Origin: Liolophura sinensis
Lineage: Eukaryota; Mollusca; Polyplacophora; Chitonida; Chitonidae
Length of the DNA stretch: 64,000 bases
Direction of reading: 5' to 3'
Assembly (NCBI RefSeq): GCF_032854445.1
Contig: NC_088300.1
Coordinates: forward strand, 61,786,984-61,850,983
The position numbers and the translations under genes were made by a program. This document shows positions 11,411 to 26,400 of the stretch, in pieces (the first letter of the stretch is position 1; each line of letters starts with the position of its first letter). The notes under the pieces were generated by a model. It searched no databases and was not told the origin of the DNA. It worked only from the letters and a program-made list of their open reading frames with translations.

Positions 11411-14400
11411 ATTGCTCATTTTATTGACTAGTGTTAGGTTATACAACACACTGAAAAACTGTCTCGGTTAAATGAATGTTAATGTCGTATTAAAATAATT
11501 ATTAACTGCCTGTAGCGACGTGAATTGTGGTACTGTATTAACGTTTGACAGCGTTCATGGCGTGATACAGCCAAGTTTTGTCTCATTACATGTGATACAG
11601 GCAAGTTTTATTTCATCACGTGTGATACAGACAAGTTTTATTTCATTACATGTGATACAGCCAAGTTTTATTTCATCAAATGTGATACAGAGAAGTTTTA
11701 TCTCTTACATATGATTAAAAGTTTTATCTCATCACGTGTGATACAGGTATGATACAATCAAGTTTAACCTCAATACACTGTAGCAGCACAGCCACACATC
11801 CAAGCCTTACTTTGTAATATGTGGCCGGGTATTAGTACATGCATACAGACCCAGACCCGGGAGAAACACTTTAACTTGTAACCACAAGGCAAATATACAG
11901 CCGTGTTTTACCTTTCTATATTAACAAGAAAGTAACACAAATGTTACCTTATTACTGGCGGTTAATTAGTAATACGATCTGTTGTCATTACAGAGAGTTT
12001 GTATTTATTTATTTATTTGACTGAAGGTATACTCTGTTCTCAAGAATAATTCACTTATACCATGACGACCAGCATTATATGGTGGGAGAGACCCACAACC
12101 ATCCACAGGTTGTTGGAGACCTTCCCACGCATGGCCGGAGAGGATGCTATCGAGGACTGGACGAACTCACAGCGATCGCATTGGTTAGAAGCTCCAGGGT
12201 CATTTTGCTGCGCTAACACGCTAGCCACTCGGCCACGGAGACCCCCAGAATGTTTGTAACATTCAAAGAATAAGAACGATATACGTGCATTGTTTTTCTA
12301 CCCAATATTTATATACTGTGTGACTTCAGCACAATTCGCTGTCATGTATAATCTTAATTTTTAAACAATTCGGAATATTTATGTAATGTCTCGGAACTTT
12401 GATGATGATGTATGGCAAGAGATAACTTAAACACACAGAGAGAAATAGTTATACGAACAACGCTTTTCAAGAAATATTTTTTACTGGGGTTCTCCTATAT
12501 CCATGTACATATAAAACAGATAACTGATGAAGGGGCCATGTGGCCGAGGGAGTTAGCACGTGAGTGCGACGCAATGACCCTCTCACCAGTGCGAGTGAGT
12601 TGAAGTCCATGTCATGCTGGCTTCCTCTCCGGTTGTACATGGGTTGGTCTGTCAGCAATCTGCGGATGGTCGTGGGTTTTCCCCGGGCTCAGCCCGCTTT
12701 GCCTCCCACCATAATGCTGATCGCAGTCAAGTGAAGTGAAATATTCTTCAGTACGGCGTAAAACACCAATCAAATAAATAGAATATAACTGATGTATACA
12801 ACAATTTTGATTATGTCTGATTTAATTGTAAAGGCCAAGTAAATACCGTTAAGACGCTGATGTCAGATAAAAGACCACTGACCACTGTCCGCCAAAGCTA
12901 GGCGATTTATTTGTTTAGGATTTAGTAGTGAATGGAGCCAAATTTCTTTTCTCATTACATTGTGATCATTATATACTTGTCAGATCAAGGTATTGACACA
13001 CACAGACGGTGTCTCAAAATACTGATATATAGCTATGAATGCAATGACAGGCTACAAATTGGGTCCCGCCAGATGCAGTGTAGAATTCGATGTTTTTAAG
13101 CGATGTTTTAATTTTGAAGTTTTAATTTTATTAGCAGTGGCTTGATATAAGTGATAGATATAGTTGTTGTTTGTCTTCATTGCCTGGGGATGGAGAGAAA
13201 GGATAGGGCTGATTCCATCTCGTAGCTTGTTCAACCAGGCTTTCCTCTGTGCGATCTGGCCTCTGTACGATAACAAAACCTCAATGCTAAACTTCTCAAT
13301 TATTTACAGTTACATGAATAGCGACTGGAAGTGGGGCCCATCGACAGCGGATGCACTGGGCCTTTGCTCAAATACTGACGTCGGAGACATTATTAATGTA
13401 CAAGTTTTATGAGGAAAAGCCAATACCGAGTTTTGTGAAGCCAGTAGTGTGACGTGTTAACATTCAAGTATAGAACAATGGCGGAGGCTGCAAGAGACTC
13501 TCCACGCTCCTGTTATTCTCGCCGTACCTTTGTGATCAGTCAGAGTGTGATCAATGCGCCGATGGTGACCGGGAGGCATCTTACAATCTTCATTAGGGAT
13601 CCCGTTCTTCCCGAACGGGATCCCTATTGTAATCGTTCTGTTTTTTCTTCTTCTTATTTTTTTTCCACCGACTTTGTTAGCAAGGAAACTTCTACACCGT
13701 TCAACATAGGAGTCCCAAATTTTGCTCATATATTCTGGCGGTGAATATCTCGGGACAATTCTCCATTTTTTTGCTATGTCACGTGGTTCGGCCGCCATAT
13801 TGAATTTTGTGTAAAACTTTTAAAAATCTTCTTCTCAATAACCACTGAACCGATTGTTTTCAAATTTGATATTGAGCTAGAATGTCATGAGTTACAAAAA
13901 GGTTGCAAAAATGGTTCACCTCCGGTCAAAACTCTGGAAGCTCGCCATTGATCGAAGTTGTGAGGTCACAAAAAGTTCTGAAATGTCAATTGTTCTCAAC
14001 GTATTCTAATGTATCTTGAGCTGATGATTCCGAATCTGCTTTTATTTTTTGCATATCTGTGTAACTTTTTGAGATTTAAGTTGACGTAATATCAATGACC
14101 TGTAACTCGAGAACTATGGGAGTTAGAAATGTGCAACCTGCACCAAATTGTACGCCAAGACATGCTCTTTCGAGCGCTTAGAAAGGCCGCATCGAAACTT
14201 TGAAAGCCGTGTAGCTAGTTAGGTGTTGATTTTCGACCAATAACTTCTGCTCTCATATGAAAGATGTAAGCATACAGAAAATTTGTATGTAGACTTGAAG
14301 TGAGAATTGCGACTGCCTTGGGGACTACGTGAGATATACAACAGTGTGGATGGTAGGGGAGATGCTGGCGAAATTTTCTAAGACTTGACCTAATTAAAAA

Positions 14401-17400
14401 ATGATTTAAACGCTAACCGTCTCCCGGCTGCGTGGTGTGACGACTGTCAGTCATGTCAGAGTTCTATCCCAGCTTAGCTAATTTGTCAGGCGATGAATTT
14501 GTTGTCAACTTCAAGGTTTTAAGTAGGCTGTTAGGCGTAGTTTGATGTTCTGATGACGAATTTGGTGGTTTTTCCTTTCTCCGACGCACGGTTTTGTCGC
14601 CAATTGCCTTGAAGATGCGAAAAAGTGCAATTTTCGCCCATGTTTGGAGGTCACATAACACAAAACTGCTGCAGCTGTGGAGCTGAAAATGACTGAGTGC
14701 AAAGGGCCATATGTGTACTGTAGACGTGCGTAAAATCATTGAAGTTTGTCAATAAATGTGGGAGTTGAAATGCTTCAAATATTGTCCAAAGGCCGATTTG
14801 CTCTATTTGGCACGTTGACGTCCCCATGTTATATGATGCATTTTAAATGTATTTGCGACCAGGATGAAGGCAGGAACATTGTAAGCATGCTACCTTACGT
14901 AGTTTGACGTCCTGATCATGAATCTGGACTTATTTCTTTCCGCCGACGTATAGTTTTGCCGCAAATGGCGATGAAAACGCGAAAAAGCGCAATTTTTCAC
15001 CATATTTGGAGGTCTGTTGCGAGAAAACCGTAACAGCCGCAAAGCTGATAATCACCGAGTGCAAAGCCCCAAATACGTACACTGTGTGTGCTGAAAATCT
15101 TTGATCTGTGTCAACAACCACTGGACATGCAGGGAAAACGTCATCGATCCGATCCGGGATCCCGGCCTAGGATCTGCTGTTCGCAGATCCATACTAGTTA
15201 TTATTATTATTGTGTTTTTTTTGCGCTGTCACCAAATCCATATTACAGCACACATGCCGGTAGTAAAACACCCAGAAAACCTGGGATAATTGTATACATA
15301 CGTCCTTATATACTTACTAGGGGGCATTTCTATCACTGGAACTTGTTGACTAGTCGCTTTAGCATGAGTATAGTTAGCTTATAGTTCAGCTCTATACCAG
15401 CTTTAAAATCTCATTTTCATATTCGTATGTAAAACAATCCTCAGTCTGAAAGATTTTCCTTTTGCCATTTGCCAGTATAAAACATGTCAAGCAATTCTTA
15501 TCTATAAATCAATCTTATGGCTATATTGCGATTCCTAACAATACTGCAAAAAAAGGAAAAAAAAAAAAAAACAGACACCATACATGACACCCTTGTGAAA
15601 ATTAAATATCCCCAAATACAGTGACGTCACCCCGATATATATTTTTGCTTGAAATAGCTCGTTTCAATGTGTATTCGACGAATGTATTCATAGATTCATG
15701 TGTATATGTATTTTAATGACGAAATCGAGCAGTCCGTGTGTGATGAGTCGCAAAAACTTGTTGGTCCCAATATTGTCCCATATATTAGATAAAGCCACTG
15801 AAGAATCCAAACTTGCAAATAGTTTTTTCTCTGTTGATAAATGGAACTAATTTTATGGACATGGTTCATGGTCTTTCACCTGACATTTACTTCATGTTGG
15901 TGTGACTTTGCCTTATATTTACTGCACTAGCAGATAAGTCTTCTCTTTGTGCTGGATTTAAGCGTTAAAGATTACTAACGCACTGTATATACCTGATGTG
16001 GTTTTGATAACTAACTTCACGTAGAAGAACAATCTGTCTCAGTGATCGGAGGTACGCCTTAGATCAATGAAAAAGTGTGTTCTAAAAGAATTTCCGCTGG
16101 TTTTACCAACATGTTTCAACACGAAATCGAAAATGAAACTTATGTCTTTCGAAATATTCAAAAATATATTGCGATGACCTAAGCATGACATCTCGATATA
16201 GCTGGGTTTTTTTTGGTTTGTTTTTTGTAGAGGCATAGTATCCTTTATAAGCTCACTATGGAAGCGTAAATTATCCAGTCGACCAATATGATTTGATATG
16301 TAATTGTTGAAATGCACCCCAGATATAAAATGCCTTTTTAATCAATGTATTCTATTGAGTTTTTCTGCCATACGTGGTGGGTTTGAAACATTATAATTTA
16401 ATATCTTAGTTATATATTCTATAAAGTAAAGTGCATGTTGCCCACACTAGTTTTTGATTATGTTATGTAGCAGTGCAGCATTTTGAATTGTGAACATTCC
16501 ATAACTACCTTGTTTCCTGTGTATTGTTCCATTAATGCAGTTCGGTTTGTTTTCAGCTGAGAAGCGGTAAGGCACCATTCTGGCAGGTCATTCATCGAAC
16601 TGCGTTACACGTACCAGTGATATCCGATATCAATGGGAAGAGACAAGGCCAAAGACCGTCACACCATGGAGATGTTAGAGTTACAAGTGGCAAAATGTCG
16701 CCATCGAACATCTGCGATTTGTGGAACTGTCAACCATACAACTGTAATGATGGAAAATCAAAACCTGTCGTCCAATGGATCTCGCCTATGACGTCTTCAA
16801 CTATTGGACGTAATGCCGTACCATTCATCCAGCAAGGTATACCACTGTAATAAATAATGATTTCTTACAGTAAAAATTGCAGGCAGTTCGGACTGAAGTG
16901 CATTCTTCTGATAAAAAAATTAGTCTTTTTCTGACTGTACACTGACAGCAAATTGCATATTTACATAAGCCATGTGCTATAAATACATAAGGTCTTCTGG
17001 AGATATTTGGCTGCCAAATTAATGTCAAGGTACAAACACCAATCAAATCTACAGGAATACAGCTAAACTCAGTGTACGTAATCGAAACTGTCAAAATGGT
17101 AAACCGTATGTGGAAAGGTCTGCGTGCAACCTGCGGATGGTCGTGGGCTTGCCCCGGGTTCCGCATGGTTCCCTTCTACCATATTTCTGGCCGCTGTCCT
17201 ATAAATGAAATATTCTTGCGTACAGCGTAAAACACCAATCAAATAAATAAATAAATTAATAAATCAAAACTGTTAACTTGCAGTAGGCCCTACCTCTGCT
17301 TGCATTCGTACAGTGTTTCTTGTAGATCTATTTTCTTTGTAAAAACATTTACAGTATACTTTTCTCTATTGTAAAATACAGTAGAATATTGACCTATACC

Positions 17401-20400
17401 GATTTTATACAGTATACATCATAAACACAGGGGTGTCTAAAGTATTCTTCTATAACACTGTCCACTTCGGGAGCGGTAGATCTGGAGTCAGTCCTGGGTC
17501 GAGTCACACCTAAGACTTTAAAGGAGAAGAAAACTTTAAGAAATGACACTATAGGCTGAAAAGAGAATATTTTTTTATATCTGGAGGTGCCTGCTGCATA
17601 ATTTTGCGATTTTTCCTCGCCATACACGTAAAGTCTGAAAACGGCAAAGCTGGCATAAATCGCTGAGTTCATCGGGTCTTCCATCTTTAACACCTTGTAG
17701 TTTTGCTGGGGGTGTGTTGCTTCTCAGCCAGTGAGAGTCGTTAAAACTGTCGGCTTGTTCGTGTAAGCTCGGAACCTACGTCCAACATTCCGGTTTCCCG
17801 ATCGTCAGGCAGAAAACGAACGGTTCTGTTCGCTACCTTCTGGGAAGAAGAGTTCTACCGGAAATGTACCAACTGCACTTCGGCGGTTTCCGATGGCAAT
17901 TCTCCTCCTAACATAGAAGACTTCAGGACTAGTTCGTAGGCAAAATGGAGTCGCCAACAGCGGATTTTGGGGCTGACTTTATTTATAATTTATCAACTTG
18001 AGGTACATATTAGAATTTTTATGGCTCGCGAAGAAATGCATACTCTTTTAAATGGTACCTTCTGGGTACCATTGTCTTCTCCTTTAAAAAGAAGTTGAAG
18101 CTTTCTCGTTTGGCGTTCGGGGTGAAGGGGGTAGTGCAACTACTGACCCGTATCAGTATAATGGCTCTGGCGGGGTGGCTTACTTGCCTTCGGTAAGGCG
18201 TCTCAGTGAAGCAGCAGTAGATAAAAGAGCAGTGGAAATCCGTCCTGCGGCAAGGAGGCACATTACATGCATTCTAAGGATTCCCTCGTCGTCATATGAC
18301 TTAAAATTTTTTAAGAACGACGTTTAACCCCAAGCAACACTCACTCACTCTACAATACTACCGCGGTGGATGATTTTTGTAAATCGGTAGTGTAAGAGAA
18401 TTTTTTCATCATTATCGATTTAACACCTGAGTTTGTCCACATCGGTCTACACATGTTCGAAATGCGTGAAAATTTGCGGCTGACTGGATAAAGCAACGGC
18501 AACTGAAATGGTTCGTCGGTTTTAGCTTCTCATGTTATTTATTTCTCAGACGGTTTCCTTTCAAACATAACCATCAAATGATCTGATGATAATAATAATG
18601 TGTTCCAGAACCTGCAATAAAACCCTGGCGGAAATCTTCCCTTTGCTTTTTTGTGTTCCTGCTTGTGTTGATGACCCTCACCTGCGTGTCTGTGACTGGA
18701 ATTCTGTGGGCAGGTAACATTCTCCAATCCGACATTCATGAGCACGCTGACATCCGTAACTACCTCACGTCCACTCTGCTGTATACTTCCATTGACTATG
18801 TATTGGTGCCGGTGACTGACGAGTCCCATATGCCTAGCTATTGTGCAATAGTTTCTTCATAGATTAAAGACTTGAGTTTTTCAGTATTATGCGTATGTTT
18901 GCACAGCTGAGTCGTTTATCGCCAATTGCATAGTATTCATGTAAGCTGTTGAAAAGATGTATGAAAATGAAACATTATACTGTTTTGGAGTATACTTTTT
19001 TCTTTCCTACATTTATTTTTGACTGACCAAAAACCACATAGCTTACATCTTCAGAAATTTGTCAGTGATTAAGTTCATCCCTTCTGTTTTTTCACAATTG
19101 ATACATACTGACCTTCAGAGAGCGTAATCTGCATGTAGTGTTCATTGCTTTTCTTTCAGTCTGGTCCACAAACATTCACAAATCGTCTGAAAACAGCGAT
19201 ACCGAGCAGACCACGACAACCCAAATTCGTAAGCAGTATGCAAATAATTATGCAGATGTAAACTAATGTTACATATATCATGTTAAAGATACTGTTGGCA
19301 TATCTGCAAAATATTTTTTATGTCAATGTTGTTTGACGTCGTTTTTCATTTTTACGGTAAGTTTATGGGTGGAGGAAACCAAAATATCCGTAGTAAACCA
19401 CCGACCACTGGCGAGTCACAGACGAACTTTCCCACTTGTGAACATTTGCAGTATGAAACATAAATTTGTAATGATTAAAATGAATGACTCATTATATGAA
19501 CTTCTTACGAAATATATGAAAATCTTAGAACATTAAAGAGGCTGCAACGGACATTTTTAGCAAAAATCTTTGGTTATCAAAAGCTTAAATTATTGCCTTT
19601 CGGAAAATGTTAGAGTCGTACCTATGCTATTTATAGAGTTACAATGATACTAAAAATTTTAAAGCGACCGGCTCTGTTTTTTAGGGAACCGCTTTTGAAG
19701 GATAACACGTGCGCAAAAGAGGATGATATTTGGTGAAAGCTCGGGTTATTCCAAAATACAGTGTAATAATTAAAGATTCGATTTGCGCTTGTCGATTCTT
19801 TACCAGAAATCTCTGGTATAGTTTCTTGAATAATTTTACGTTAACATGTTCACAATACATACAGTATTATTTGATATATATATTGGGACTCATTTTCAGA
19901 CCCTAAACTCAAAGGAATCGATGTGAGCAGCAAACTCTGTGCGACCGCAGACGGTTTGGTCAGGCAAACCCGGCGTCAGTGTGGAGGTATCAGACACCTG
20001 ACTGACAACCAGACGGACACCGCCACAGTCACGTCACAGTGCAGGTAACTAGTATAAGCGAGTACATTTGCCAGGACTGCTGTATTATGTTCCTGAAATA
20101 CTCTATCATATATGCAGGAGCTTTTTATTGAAGGTTAGGGTGTTCTACTTAACTCTACACTACATCCCACTGAAACAAATATATTTAAATATAAAACTCC
20201 GAATACTGCAGACACGAAATGTTGCACCACGGTATTTTTTATAACAGTCGGCGCCTGTACTAAGTGGATGGTATGTCCTTTCCCATGTCATCGGCATAGC
20301 TTTCCAGTGAACCAGCACTATTAGCATGTTGGAATTTGTACTGCTCTGGCACAGCGAGACACTGTCGTGATATGGCCCAAATATTGTTGAGTGTTAAACC

Positions 20401-23400
20401 GCAATCAGTTACACACTACCAGGAAAACACCAACTGGCCGTCGTTCAAAGCAGTGCAGTAAATAATACGCCTTTTCAATTGTTTGTTCCCAGGGTTATCC
20501 GATACGAAACCCGCTGTCTCTTGTTCAGTCTGTGGTACACGGATGACCCCTGTCCATTGGTGGATATTCGGCGTGCCGTCCTGTTGAGGTCAGAACAACC
20601 ATCCAAGTCTCTACAAGCAGACGACAGTGGTTGTTCAGGTAACAGATCACTTCCTGTTAGGCCTTTCTTCGTTTTGGTAGTTTCCACTAACATAGATAGT
20701 CACACATTCAAGGGAGACAAGTCACTGGGTTTCTTGATTTGATTGGTGTTTTACGCCATATCTCAATAATAATTTTATATGACGGCGGCCAGCATTAAGG
20801 TGGGTGGAAACCAGGCAGAGCATCCACAGGTTACTGACAGACCACTTACAGCCGGGAAGGAGGCCAGCATGAGTTGGACATGAACTCACAGCGATCGCAT
20901 TGGTGAGAGGGTCTTGGGTCATTTGCGCCACGATGGCGTGCTAACCCTATGGGCCACGGAGGTCCCCTCTATAGACATGAGCAGTTCGCTTACAAGACGG
21001 CGGTCGTATTAATAGGTGGAGAAAACAAAAAATCCATCACCACGACTCGGCTCCTAATCAAATAATTACGTTTTTTGAATCACTGATAATGAGTTCATGT
21101 GATCACTTTGTCCACTCAGTTAGAAAGGAACTCTCAAAAACTTAATCTGTTAATTTTTAAAGGAAATTAAAAGTGATGCTAGAATGTGATCTGCTATTGC
21201 CACAGATTATTCTGTGATAAAACACACAATGATTCTACCTAAAGAATCTATTAGGCTGACATGATATTATGTTTAATATGACACAATATTATGATATAAC
21301 AGAATCCATTCTAGCACCATCCAGACAACAAACTTTCTTTTAAAATCAACAATTATTCTTTTGAGTGTTCTGTGAAAGACGCGGAAAATGGTTGAGCTGG
21401 AAATGCACCTGGTCTTCGAGCGGAGTGGGATCTAATGTAGAGAAACAACATAAAGGTACACTGCTATCGCCCGCTTCTCTCTCTATGTGCAGGTCTTCAC
21501 ACGGTGCTAGACCTGGAAAGACTGCTAGGTGATCCCGACTCCTGTCAGAACAATGATACCCTGTACAAGATGGCGCGCCGAGACTGCCCCGCTATGGTGA
21601 GCTCCATTGAGGGTTTTGGAGTCAGGGAACACACAATGTGCAGGTAAGCATGTGCCAAATTTGAGTTTTTTCAGTGAATCAAGATTGATTGGTTGATCGA
21701 TTGAAAAGTTGATGGTTAACCTCGTAATGAAGAATTCTCACTCTTGTTTATGGGTAAGGGCCCGGAATAATCTACGACCTTCGTCAGGTACCTGACCTAA
21801 AACCCCCTGTCGAAGCAGTGAGAATTGGATTCAAACACGCTACCTCTTTGGTTAAGGGTCTGGTTGTGGCAACGAGCTAGCGTTTTAATCATCTGAGCCA
21901 ACAATAGCTCCATTATATAAAGAAGCAAGTTTCTCCTTTTTTCAGGCTTTGTTGGCTACCTTTTTGTGTCATATTTGTGAGGCATACACATGGTCTTGAA
22001 TATTATTTCGCCTTCAGAAACCTGGAGTGGCTGTTTCATTGTATGAGATCCTCCCTTCGTGACAACCAGGTTGAATGTCCCGGTACAATCAGCAGCAATT
22101 ACACTGAACTGGCGGCAGTTTTGTTTCCTTACCTAACTAATAACACATTGTCAAGATGTTCAGGTGAGGATTTTCGCTAGTCCAACTTTTAAATTTACAA
22201 TATACAGCAGGTCAAGTGTTTAATTTGCATTTTTCCCCCAAGAAATTACATTTGCTCTGTTTAAGAACTGTGAGGAAAAACGTTCAGGGATCAAAGATCA
22301 GGATTAATTACCTTTAATTAATTTTCCTTTCTATAATAGGCTCCGTTCTGCAACAGTTATGAAGTCTTATTATTTTTTCTGCAGGATCGTCTACTTATCC
22401 CCCATGCACAGGTTATCTGACAGAGCATGAGACCCGAGTATTTGTTGGTTGTTCCGCAGTGCTCTCCCTTCAGCCCACATCGAACTCTTCAATTACACAC
22501 TGCAAGTAAGCATTTGAACTCTTACGATTGGTTAAGATTGGGCGACGTTGCCAGCATCAGGTTACCCTTGATCTTTGATCTTTGAAATATGCAGAAAACC
22601 GCGAAGCCTTCCCTTACATGCATTTTATAGAAGATGATTCAAACATTTCTAATAAATGTGTATTATAAGCATGAATTAACTACAAATTGTAAAAGGTGAG
22701 TCAAAGATATCGGACAACCATTTCCCGCCTAATATAGTTCGGTTGTAAGCAGTGTAGTCTATTGCTCATTGCTGTCATTGTGATGACGTTTAGTGGGTTA
22801 AAGTAAAACTCATTCGAGAATCATGGTCCAACTCTGCTTGGGATCGAGTTGCCAATGCAATGGAAAAGGCATTCTTTTGAAAACATAACCCAACATAAGG
22901 TACAACAAATGGTGAGTGCTAATCAGTTTAAATGGCTGTATTTTATTTATTTATTTATTTATTTATTTATTGGTGATTTACGCGGCACTCAAAAATATTT
23001 CACTACCACGACGGCGGCCAGCATTATGATGGGAGGAAACCGGACAGAGCCCGCAAATGGCTGTAGCTTGTATCATTGTACTTCTCCCGTCAGGACCGGC
23101 CCGGATAGCACAGTTGGTAGAGCGTCCGCTTCGGGACCGGTAGATCCAGGATCAATCCTTGATCGAGTCACACCTAAGACTTTAAAAGAGGGAGTTGTAA
23201 CTTCCTCGCTTGGCGTTCAGCATGAAGGGGATAGTGCAACGACTGGTTGACCCGTATCAGTATAATGGCTCGGGCGGGGCGGCTTACTTGCCTTCGGTAA
23301 GTCGTCTCAGTGAAGCAGCACTAAATAAAAGAGCGGTGGAAATCCGTCTTGCAACAAGGAGGCACATTATACGTACATGCACCCTAATGATTCCTTCGTC

Positions 23401-26400
23401 GTCATATGACTGAAAAATTGTTGAGTACGACGTTAAACCCCAAGCACGCACTCACTCACTCTCCCGTCAGGATCTACGCCTACATGGCCAGATGTGTGCA
23501 GCGAGGTCTCGCTCAGATCGGAACTCCCTGCTCACTACGAAACATCATCAGCCGACTCGAAACAGACCTGAACGGAGTGCCGGAAGTCAATCCTGATCAT
23601 ATCAAACAGTGCATAAGTAAGTGTTCTTTTGGAGTCATTCGATATAAAACAGATACAAGTAAGTAAAAATTAGGAGTGGGGAGGGCTAGGCACGTGTTTC
23701 CTAAATGATTATTTGAGTTATCATTACGTTTAAGAAGGTCACTGCCGTCACGATTCATGAAAGACATATATTAATAAATTAGGAATGGAAGAGCAAGTTT
23801 ATATCTTCACAGCGATAAGACATGACTGGCTTTAAGATGAACGTGAGAGGAGGAGGTTGTATTAGGTCATTCTTAGCTGTATAATTCGGCATAAACAAGC
23901 AGGACTGTAAGAATGAAATGCCCCTCCTTCTGAACGTATGTTACAGATTTCATTGAAGATTATGACGAAGATGATATCTGTCACGAGGAGGATGTTCTGG
24001 ACATGGTCGCTCATTCGTTCTGCACAAAACCAGAGAGCCAACCTTTTCGAATAACCCAAACGAATATTGCCATGTCACCTTTGTTTTCACAGTGCTCGTA
24101 AGTGTTAACACAATGTGCAGTATATAGATCGACGCTCACATTGCCGTCGCCATATTAGTTACAGTCAAGTCGAGAGATGTATTGCTTTAATTGTTGAAAA
24201 TCCCAACATACTGCGATTGGCCTTTAAATGACCAACTACACCATTATTATTTTGGTCATTTAAATTTGTTAGAGGCGCATGCCACTCAATCGCTAAAATA
24301 CTGAAGGTGCGGGTTCAAATTCGTCCTTGGACGGGGATTTCGTAACTTCTACCGCCCTTTCTGCTTGTGGGGCCTTGTTGACAGTAAGCGGTCGACCACA
24401 CTTCTCTCCTCCACCTAAAACTTATCGCCATCGTATTAGTCTATTTTTTTTTAGTATGGTCTTAAGCAGCAATCAAATAAATAAATAAATTTAAAGGCAA
24501 TATATATTTGTCTACATGGCTATCGCATTGTGATAATCAGTTGTTTTCCTCCGCTGATAACACCCAGGAACTTCACAGCGGCGGTGACGTGTGTGAGTGA
24601 ACACCTGACCAGTGTGGCCATACCATGTCACCCCACTCAACTAGAAACCGTCATGGGGCGCACATGGTACATGCTCGACGGGACGGGATCAGAGTTTAAC
24701 ATATCACAGTGCAACGGTAAGAGAGCGTACTTGGAGACTTTCTATGTGCATGGATTCTATGGCAATGTTTCAATTGAAGTGGAAAATTTTGAAATTAGCC
24801 AATTTTTATCTTTACATAAGTAAAATTATCTTATCTAACCATCTGATCCCGCTGTCAATACACGTGCGGTCTTGGTAACAGTAAGTAGTCGACGATGCTT
24901 GTGTGGTCGTTTGCACTGTCCACCGTTCGTTGAAGACCACTTGTCTTCCAACAGTAAGGTGTGCATATCTGTACATCGCATGTGTGAAAGTTCGCCAGTG
25001 ACTTGACAAAAGTCGGTGGTTTACCACGGTTATTCTTGCGTCCTCCGCTCATAAAATGACCGCCACCGTATAAGTGAAAAATCAATACAGTATGGTGTCA
25101 AACAAGAATCAAATAAATAAATTAATAAATCTGTCGACACCATTTTGTGTTACAACAGATGGGCCTCACGAACGTCTCTGCTCCGACGGACAGTCCATCC
25201 TCCAGATCACAGGAGACACCTGTAACATTGTATTAAGCTTCATTCAACAGCAGCACGACGTCAAGTATAAGTGCAGGTCAGTTGTTACCATTGTCTGCTT
25301 GCTACCGAACAAGATTACCAGTAACGGTAGAAGAGTGGTTTTACCGCTTCTAAGGATATTACAGAGGCGTTTCACTTTATCCCTTTCTTGAAGATCAGAA
25401 CACTTCTAGAGCATAGCTTAATAGAGGATAGTTCCTCTCATCTTGCTGATCCGTTTTGTGGTTAAATCTTCTGCGTTTTGTTTTAGTTACTTCCGGCAGT
25501 TTGTGGCATGCGTACAAGTGTTGTTGCAGTCACGTGGTTATGAGTGTTTCTTCAACCCGTTACAGAGAACGTTGACACAAGAACACCCTTGGTTTGTCCA
25601 CAGATCTGGCTTTGACTCCTCCTACTGTACAGGTAGCTAAATAGGTGTCATTTTCTGAGGCTGTCCCGACATTAATGTCACAGAGAAAGCAATGTGATGA
25701 CTTTAGGGAAATCCCAATATAGTTGAAGAGATAAAGAAAGTATTTATTCCCCTGAAACTACACCAATATTACAAATGGTGGTTCTTAGCTGCGCATTACC
25801 GGCATGTATGAACACGAAAGAAAGCATGTTTTAGCGTTATGAAAAGCTCTTCACGTGACGTAATTACTATGCGTTCGTTGTTTTTAAACATCTCAATCAG
25901 TTATTCGAAAACTTATTTGGGAAAAAAAATTCATGAGACGGTATAATTTATATTATATTTAATTTGATAACTAGCATAACTGTCTTATTAGTATTTACTA
26001 ACAGCTGGAGTCCTATATTAACACTGGTTGCTTTACATGAACATAGTTCTCCAGTGAACCATTTAAAGGGATGTGCAACGATCTTGTATTTGATTTTTAT
26101 AATAACACACTTTGAGTTTGAAATTGGACATGAATATTTATGACTGGCATAACATGCTGCTAACTATATTCAACATTTTCTTTTTACTGAGTATTAATTA
26201 TTATCTGTAAAAAAGATATTGTGTGTTCCTGTTTTAGCTGATTGGTGCATCAGTTATTACCGAAACAAAAGCTTCTACATATGAAAGGTTTTAACTATGT
26301 ATATTGTCCGTTGGAATCTCACGCCCACACGAAACCTAGCCTGATGTTCTTCACAATCGCTTATGTTCCCTAAAAAAATTTCCTATTGTTCCTATGCTCT

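Noticed and set aside
11237-11471. Open frames of alternating Tyr-Ile
   Set aside because: Translation of a (TA)n tract; the same happens at 43.4 and 63.1 kb.
13454-13798. Plus and minus frames of about 100 codons around the 13.6-kb hairpin
   Set aside because: They run through the palindrome and low-complexity T-runs; no domain is visible.
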